Source: Bacteroidota bacterium
GTDB taxonomy: Bacteria > Bacteroidota > Bacteroidia > Bacteroidales > Lentimicrobiaceae
Direction: 5' to 3'
DNA length: 64,000 bases
Assembly (NCBI GenBank): GCA_009773455.1
Contig: WSXU01000001.1
Span: forward strand, 181,186-245,185
Part shown: positions 62,101 through 64,000 of the stretch, piece by piece
Numbering within the stretch: the first letter of the stretch is position 1
How the letters are laid out: each line of letters starts with the position of its first letter
Translations under genes and position numbers: made by a program
The notes under the pieces: model-generated
What the model was told of the DNA's origin: nothing
Seen by the model: only the letters and a program-made list of their open reading frames with translations
Database searches by the model: none

Positions 62101-64000
62101 ACCCTTTATCCGACCTACACCCCGAGTGCAGGCGATCAGGCACTGGGATTCGTTACCCTGACCATGCATGTACAGGGCATTGCCCCGTGTTTCCTCAACG
62201 TCCAGGACGATATGCTGCTCACCATCAATGCAGGTGCTACCGCCAATGCAGGGCCCGATGCCCAGGTCTGCGACGGAAGCAACTTCACATTGACCGGAGC
62301 CACAGCCACCAGCTATGTTGCCATCAACTGGTCGACCACCGGTACCGGTACCATTACCAGCGGCAATACCCTTACCCCGACCTACATTCCGAGTGCCCAG
62401 GATTACATCAACGGAAACGTGATCCTCACCCTTTCGGTGATTTCTGCAGCCCCTTGCACCGGCAATGTTTCGGATGAGATGATGCTCACCTTCATTGACG
62501 GCCCTGTGGCCAATGCAGGACCCGATGATGATGTCTGTTTCGGCGTCAACTACACAGTAACCGGGGCTTCTGCTTCAGGTTACCTGACCATCAACTGGAT
62601 TTCAACCGGAAGCGGAACACTGGTCAATGCCAATTCGCTTTCGCCAACCTATATGCCATCGAATGCCGACCGCGTTGCCGGTTCAGTGAACCTGATCATG
62701 ACCGTTCAGGGTGCTGCTCCTTGCTTCGGATCAAACAGCGATGTGATGACCCTTGCCATAAGCACACTGCCGGTTGCCACAGGAACCATCAGCGGCCCAC
62801 AGAATGTATGTGCCGGACAAACCGGTGTCAGCTATTCTGTCACCCCGGTTCAGTATGCTACAGGCTACAACTGGATTCTGCCTTCGGGTGCAACCATCGT
62901 TGCAGGAGCCAACACCCCGAACATCGTGGTTGACTTCTCCATGTCGGCCGTCTCGGGCAGTTTCTTTGTCAATGCCACCAGTGCTTGCGGTAATGGTCCT
63001 GTATCAGTTGCCTATCCTGTTACAGTAAGCCCATTGCCAGGCAACCCCGGCATTATTATGGGTCCGGCAGTTCTCTGCCAGAATACAAACAGCGTGGTTT
63101 ACTCGGTTAACCCGGTATCCGGTGCTACCGCCTACCAGTGGACAGTTCCGACAGGAGCAACCATCGTATCCGGAACAGGTACCAATACCATTACCGTTGA
63201 CTTCTCAACGACAGCCATCTCAGGGAACATCACCGTTACCCCTCAAAACGGCTGTGGTAGCGGCAACACCTCAACCCTTGCTGTAACCGTTAACACTATG
63301 CCGGTAGCCCCTGTGATTACAGCCAATGGCCCCACTGAATTCTGCGAAGGCGGAAGCGTGGTACTTTCAGCTACACCGGGATACGCATCGTACCTCTGGA
63401 GCAACGGAATGACAACCCAGGACATTACAGTAACCGTTTTCGGAACATACTCAGTAGTGGCTACCGATATAGCCGGCTGTGCCAGCCTGGCTTCGAACCA
63501 GATTACCGTCAATGTACATATGCTGTTTGTTCCTGTGATTACCGCCAGCGGCCCGACAGATCTGTGTCAGGGTGGCAGTGTTACACTCACCGCCCCTGCC
63601 GGATATGCATCCTACCTCTGGAGCAACGGACAAACCAGTACAAGCATCACTGTGAGCACCGCCGGTGTTTATAACGTCATCGTTACCGATCTTTTCGGAT
63701 GTACCAGTTTACCTTCAGCCAATATTACAGTTACGGTTAACCCGATTCCGCCGACACCTGTCATCACACCCAGTGGTCCGCTTAACTTCTGCGCAGGCGG
63801 CAGTGTTACCCTTTCAGCACCGGCAGGATATGCATCTTACCTGTGGTCGAATGGTGAAACTACACAAAGCATTATTGTAACCAATACCGGTGTATTCTCA
63901 GTTACCGTAGGAAGTCTCTTTGGCTGCAACAGCATGCCATCTGCTTCCGTCAGTGTGAATGTCAATCCTTACCCGGCAACTCCGGTTATCACAGCCATGG
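50146..64000 (+). CDS. Giant secreted repeat protein (PKD-/Ig-like domains), 3' end outside window
   Basis: A single reading frame, uninterrupted from the ATG at 50146 to the last base: at least 4,618 codons. In-frame ATGs at 50011, 50077 and 50101 precede it; I chose 50146 because it gives a normal signal peptide (MKTFYRIFGGKNSKRALML then LISTLHIAAQ). Order: an Ig-like domain (about 33-125), four PKD-like domains (about 126-480, each opening G-x-I-S-G-x-x-x-V-C-Q), 42 tandem repeats of about 89 aa (481-4208), two PKD-like domains (4209-4385), then about 75-aa Ig-like domains (CEGGSVVLSATPGYASYLWSNG) to the edge. It is probably exported by T9SS as a cell-surface adhesin or gliding/biofilm filament (SprB-like in architecture). 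The T9SS tail, if any, is beyond the window. Confidence 0.93.
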   Translation, partial: MKTFYRIFGGKNSKRALMLYALISTLHIAAQPCLTPPEAYLSGDATICQGATTNISLYISMGTAPWRVIYSIDGTPQPEITGIMTSPYTITTGTGGDYKIVQVVDADGCFGFDVGNPVTITVNQMPAAAGFISGSTTVCQSTNSVVYSVPAITYATGYVWSVPVGATITNGANTNTITVNFGSTAVSGNITVYGTNSCGNGNSSTLFVTVTSLPAAAGTISGSTSVCQGQTGVVYTVSPIANAVNYDWTLPAGATIVAGLNTNTITVDFSATASTGDVRVRGTNTCGNGAWSPNLNVTVNRLPANAGTITGTSSVCQGQTGVTYMVPAINLATGYEWQLPTGATINTGLNTNQITVNFSTTAASGNIQVRGTNGCGAGQWSAVYAVTVNNLPIAAGNVTGSSAVCQNQTGLVYSVVPVAYASSYYWEYPSGFTVSGPSTGSTITLNATAVAVSGIIRVYGINSCGNGAFSPDFSILISLAPTASAGPNATICAGDNFQIAGASVSNSPSLTWSGSGDGGFDDPFSTNPVYTPGSNDISSGSVTLTLTADGNGSCNPVSDAMTLTIAAQPTANAGSDASICYSTGSYILNGTATNYASVQWMPLDGSGSFSSPGSLSTAYLPSAADIAQGYVNIQLTANPLAPCTTPVTDVMTLTINRAPTASAGIDATSCGTNAFSLNGSSTFAGSVLWSSTGSGTFTNQNQPNASYTPSAADVAAGTVQLTMTAYALAPCAGSVSDDMILTLLTLPTVSAGPDVAHCGSAGYSITGSAAANYGSLNWGTSGNGTFSNPGTLHPIYNPSVTDVLSGSVTLTLTAYGSGVCSATGVSDDMVLYINPEPTVNAGAPSSVCEGTTFTITDATAAGYNTLTWTTSGTGTFINNGTLSPTYTPSLADAIAGTVNLTLTATPVAPCTTTVTSVKTLSVTREPIANAGADGSICGIVSYTIAGASASNYSSLNWTTSGSGSFVNATILNATYIPSAGDLVSGTVTLTLTLTGNSPCTVPVTDDMILLINGTPMANAGLDGATCEGNAFTISTAAATNYSTINWTTSGTGTLTNAGTLTPTYLPSNNDALAGTVTLTLTANGIAPCNNIVTDMMQIVVTPAPIANAGANFSVCGGTSFMIPGASAQYYSSINWSSSGTGTFVNANQINPTYTPSVADEANGQVTLTLQAMGNAPCVAPVTSAILVTINQVPQVFAGNDITICEGPNNIAGAVATNYNTLMWTTGGDGVFINPTVLNPIYTPGPGDLINGLVTLTLTATSLPPCTDVVSDNVIFSIQPLPIAYAGPNANICEGDTYELINATATNYTALAWSTSGSGNFNNMNTLNPIYTPSLADIANGAVTLTLTLNNAPCLPQTSDMTLAIRQNPVANAGTDAAICEGNSYTVNNASATNASGVLWASSGSGTLMNPTSLTPTYIPSPADIMIGSVQLTMTVSATAPCIATDIDAMEITITSMPTAFAGNDATICSNQTHTISGSNASNYSSLAWSTSGDGVILAANTLYPTYVPGTIDESLGFAILTLTAYGNNPCTGNATDQMLLTVVAEPLVDAGPDIQICVGSNVPLINATEQNTSSVFWTTSGSGTFSDPTLVNPVYTPSAQDIANGTVILNITGQGVAPCITTAADAMVLQISQPPVVDAGSDGDICETGQYYIFDASATNYSAITWTTMGDGSFSNHNSINPTYTPGPADIAAGSVLLYLNATSLLPCSGSVSDAMLLTIHPMPQISAGPDAATCEGNTYLLAGATALDYSSLLWTSSGSGWFSNSATLNPIYTPSPADIVNGNVTLTLTAISLLPCTGQVTDDMVLTIEPGPIVNAGIDEVICVGSFTLTNASASNYNTLQWVSSGTSGTLLNANTITPTYMPSAADILAGSVVLTLTATPNTPCSVDAVDQMVITIRPITAISAGADVTICQGSTFTPNTATAVNYATLAWTSSGSGSFINANTLTPTYTPSPADIALGWITLTMTANSIAPCTQTVSDNMILTITPQAVVEAGPNSTICGGGNYTTSGASVINQTSLLWTSNGTGTFANDALLVTDYTPSAADIANGSVILTLTATSQAPCVAPVSDFLVLTIQPVPIANAGPDDAICENETYYVTGATATDYSTLLWTTSGNGTFVDATTLNPTYTPGSADIAFGTVTLTLTAQAMLPCALQNSDSFILTVNPSATVDAGFNASVCEGTGLTILDATADDYSSINWTTSGTGTFSNGSTINPTYFPSPGDVALGTVVLTLTANSIAPCTDVVTDTKVITVTPMPVVDAGPDATSCGLAGYNITGSSASNYVSLMWSSTASGVFSNATALHPTYYPSAADLAAGSVTLTLNARSAFPCTVNPFDSFVLYLQEEPTADAGADVNICEGDSYTVFDAVATDYSAINWTTNGTGVLTDGNTMNPTYVASAADALAGSVTMMLTSYGISPCGDVTDTKVLTISASPLVFAGPDATICYGSNYPLSLSTAQYQSAVNWTSSGSGTFSNPTLLHPVYTPSAADLLGGQVILTITANATAPCNGTVTDFMILMFKEGPLANAGGDETICEGSTFTVSSATASEYLSLDWTTSGTGSFTLNNTLTPTYTPGAADLLTGFVTLTLHAYGNPPCAEHTDDMVLTFAEPVTADAGSDLTVCEGQVVIVADATAQNSVSVNWTSSGTGILANANTLTPTYTPSAADLITGSVNLTLTAFGAAPCNGQATSVKTVTIIPAAQVNAGPDATLCQGNTFTVSGASASGTATLNWTTTGSGSFSGNGTLTPTYTPSLSDFVSGSVTLTLTGTAVSPCAAPATDAMILTLIPSATVNAGVDASICETDSYTVSTATATNFSSLVWTSNGTGSLLNPNTLTPTYTPSAADITAGTVTLTLSALSAAPCSTPATDYMVLSILPMPEANAGTDATICEGQTYTISGATATTGLTFNWTSNGTGSFLNSNTLSPTYTPSAADIAAGSVTITLNVQGSGACNAAVSDAMVLAIDPMAAVDAGADATICEGLSYTLTLASASDYASIMWTTSGTGTFTNPAIVNATYNPSAADIANGSVILNLTATAAGNCTGSVSDLMTLNFSTLPVVNAGTDLSSCDAVITINGATASDYSSLLWTSAGTGTLSNATTLNPTYVPSATDLANGFVDLTITAQAILPCTGSVSDMMRINLNQGPVVNAGNDGAICASSTFTVNGSNAAFASLITWSTSGTGTFSNPNILAPVYTPSAADILAGTVTLTLTATPVAPCSALVSDDLTLTISPIATAYAGTDGVSCSPAYLITGATATAYSSFNWATSGTGTFINQTTLTPTYQPSAADFTAGSVILTLEVMSQSPCNQLVTDAMVLTLMNEPTANAGIDAAVCEGATFMVTTATATNYSSLNWTSSGSGTFASQNTLNPVYSPSITDIANGSVILTLTATASSPCNNAATDQMTLTISGSATANAGINASVCEGSNYTLSGSVANSAMFTWSSNGTGSFTNGSTLTPTYHPSAADITAGGVTITLTAFANAPCSAPATDQMILTITRLPIVNAGPDATSCSINYAITTATATFYNTLTWSTTGTGTFINPNAINPTYVASIADITAGSVTLTLTATGNSPCTSGSSDQMVLSFAPIPTVFAGADAAVCGINSYTLADATALQYSGLTWSTSGTGTFSNTTMLNPVYMPSAADLASGSVVLTLTATSLAPCNTTAADQMTLTFNLSPIANAGPNASSCGTVAFQVTGATASNNSTVYWTHNGTGTITGINGLNPVYTPSQGDVINGQVTLTLHATALAPCTGEATDDMILNLQPGPAANAGADLSICQGQNLTLSSATASGYATLAWTTSGSGTFSSTTVPNPIYYPSAGDIAAGSVNLTLTLQGAPPCNTIASDFMVLTIQGLPVANAGPDAVSCGSSYQLINASATNYSAVNWTTSGTGFFSNSNLVNPVYTPSAGDNTAGSVVLTMTVTGVNPCNVQLADQMTLTIGSSVLANAGIDEATCGSSSFTVSTSSATNYNTINWTSSGTGTFVNQTTLYPTYTPSAGDQALGFVTLTMHVQGIAPCFLNVQDDMLLTINAGATANAGPDAQVCDGSNFTLTGATATSYVAINWSTTGTGTITSGNTLTPTYIPSAQDYINGNVILTLSVISAAPCTGNVSDEMMLTFIDGPVANAGPDDDVCFGVNYTVTGASASGYLTINWISTGSGTLVNANSLSPTYMPSNADRVAGSVNLIMTVQGAAPCFGSNSDVMTLAISTLPVATGTISGPQNVCAGQTGVSYSVTPVQYATGYNWILPSGATIVAGANTPNIVVDFSMSAVSGSFFVNATSACGNGPVSVAYPVTVSPLPGNPGIIMGPAVLCQNTNSVVYSVNPVSGATAYQWTVPTGATIVSGTGTNTITVDFSTTAISGNITVTPQNGCGSGNTSTLAVTVNTMPVAPVITANGPTEFCEGGSVVLSATPGYASYLWSNGMTTQDITVTVFGTYSVVATDIAGCASLASNQITVNVHMLFVPVITASGPTDLCQGGSVTLTAPAGYASYLWSNGQTSTSITVSTAGVYNVIVTDLFGCTSLPSANITVTVNPIPPTPVITPSGPLNFCAGGSVTLSAPAGYASYLWSNGETTQSIIVTNTGVFSVTVGSLFGCNSMPSASVSVNVNPYPATPVITAM
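50521..51585 (+). repeat. Four PKD-like domain repeats, about 266 bp each
   Basis: Within the giant gene. Each unit has GTISGSTSVCQGQTGVVYTV-like opening, a central W-x-L/V-P-x-G-A-T-I, then NTNTITVDFS and a closing G-x-N-x-CGNG. Period is almost the same as that of the following array. Confidence 0.85.
51586..62769 (+). repeat. Array of 42 tandem repeats, about 266 bp (89 aa) each
   Basis: Consensus by eye: P-x-A-N-A-G-x-D-A-T-I-C-E-G, a middle NYSSLNWTTSGTGTFSN, then TLNPTYTPSAADIAAGSVTLTLTA and a closing APC...VTDDMVLTI. I counted 42 units from the NAGxDATIC motif; first at about 51595, last at about 62515. One Cys lies near each end of a unit, so each domain may hold a disulfide. DNA words such as CTGACCCCGACCTATACCCC recur among units, which suggests homogenisation by recombination, while amino acids vary. 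Confidence 0.9.
62770..63300 (+). repeat. Two further PKD-like domain repeats
   Basis: The same type as at 50521-51585 (GTISGPQNVCAGQTGVSYSV and GIIMGPAVLCQNTNSVVYSV openings). They bracket the 42-unit array, giving it a symmetrical frame. Confidence 0.83.
63301..64000 (+). repeat. Ig-like repeats of about 72-76 aa, three complete and one begun
   Basis: Each has VITASGPTDLCQGGSVTLTAP, then YASYLWSNGQTSTSITVSTAG and a short Cys-containing turn (GC). Units begin near 63301, 63526, 63745 and 63973. The last is cut by the window edge. Confidence 0.85.

Noticed and set aside
51586-62769. Regular 266-bp repeats considered as a CRISPR or satellite array
   Set aside because: The units are in one open protein frame with conserved amino-acid motifs and differ at codon level, and there are no short identical repeats with unique spacers.
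50469-63880. Many short open frames on both strands within the giant gene
   Set aside because: They are off-frame or antisense to the continuous frame starting at 50146. Their products are rich in repeated Cys/His/Arg words or low-complexity stretches that mirror the repeat codons.

Overview
The window looks like a chromosomal segment of a Bacteroidota bacterium, probably an anaerobic or marine Bacteroidales-like lineage. The evidence is a PorG-like type IX secretion (T9SS) protein in the uppS-bamA-skp neighbourhood, C-terminal T9SS sorting domains on exported proteins, families largely confined to Bacteroidota (DUF4296, DUF5686 and DUF6089 types), many lipoproteins with an LxGC/xxSC lipobox, and promoters matching the Bacteroidota form TTTG/TTG-N19-21-TAnnTTTG. 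I saw no rRNA, tRNA, CRISPR array or insertion sequence.

Layout. 1-3675 (minus): MarR regulator, membrane-fusion protein and RND pump, the pump running off the left edge. 3833-5484 (minus): a frameshifted secreted BNR-like protein with a T9SS tail. 5688-14457 (minus): envelope biogenesis block (two Skp/OmpH chaperones, BamA, UppS, PorG, NAD kinase, a mini Omp85 protein, a CBS protein). 14621-21678: a small lipoprotein, pdxJ, an alpha/beta hydrolase, PspC/LiaF-like membrane proteins, TatC, and a mobA/NTPase/membrane-protein group. 21931-34862: queA, an OmpA-like protein, a PadR-PspC stress operon, two unknown genes, pssA, a serine hydrolase, lptB, a DUF5686 protein, an AhpD-like protein and kdsD. 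35592-42291: recQ, a membrane-tethered Skp-like protein with a DUF4296 lipoprotein, then exported proteins of unknown role and a T9SS-tailed thioredoxin.

42725-48526 (plus) is the most notable locus: a compact bacterial microcompartment (BMC) operon. It encodes two BMC-H, one permuted double-domain BMC-T, one PduT-like BMC-T, four BMC-P, a CoA-acylating aldehyde dehydrogenase with an N-terminal encapsulation-type helix, and a single open reading frame fusing an RpiB-type sugar-phosphate isomerase to DeoC (deoxyribose-phosphate aldolase). The fusion linker holds a second encapsulation-like helix, preceded by a strong Shine-Dalgarno sequence. This fits the sugar-phosphate-utilising type of metabolosome: DeoC would release acetaldehyde from deoxyribose-5-phosphate inside the shell and the dehydrogenase would turn it into acetyl-CoA. 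No phosphotransacylase or alcohol dehydrogenase gene is in the operon; an aldo/keto reductase lies convergently next to it.

50146-64000 (plus) is one continuous open frame still open at the right edge: at least 4,618 codons of a giant secreted repeat protein. It has four PKD-like domains, 42 tandem repeats of about 89 residues with a conserved Cys pair, two more PKD-like domains and then Ig-like domains. All short frames inside that stretch, on either strand, are shadows of it.
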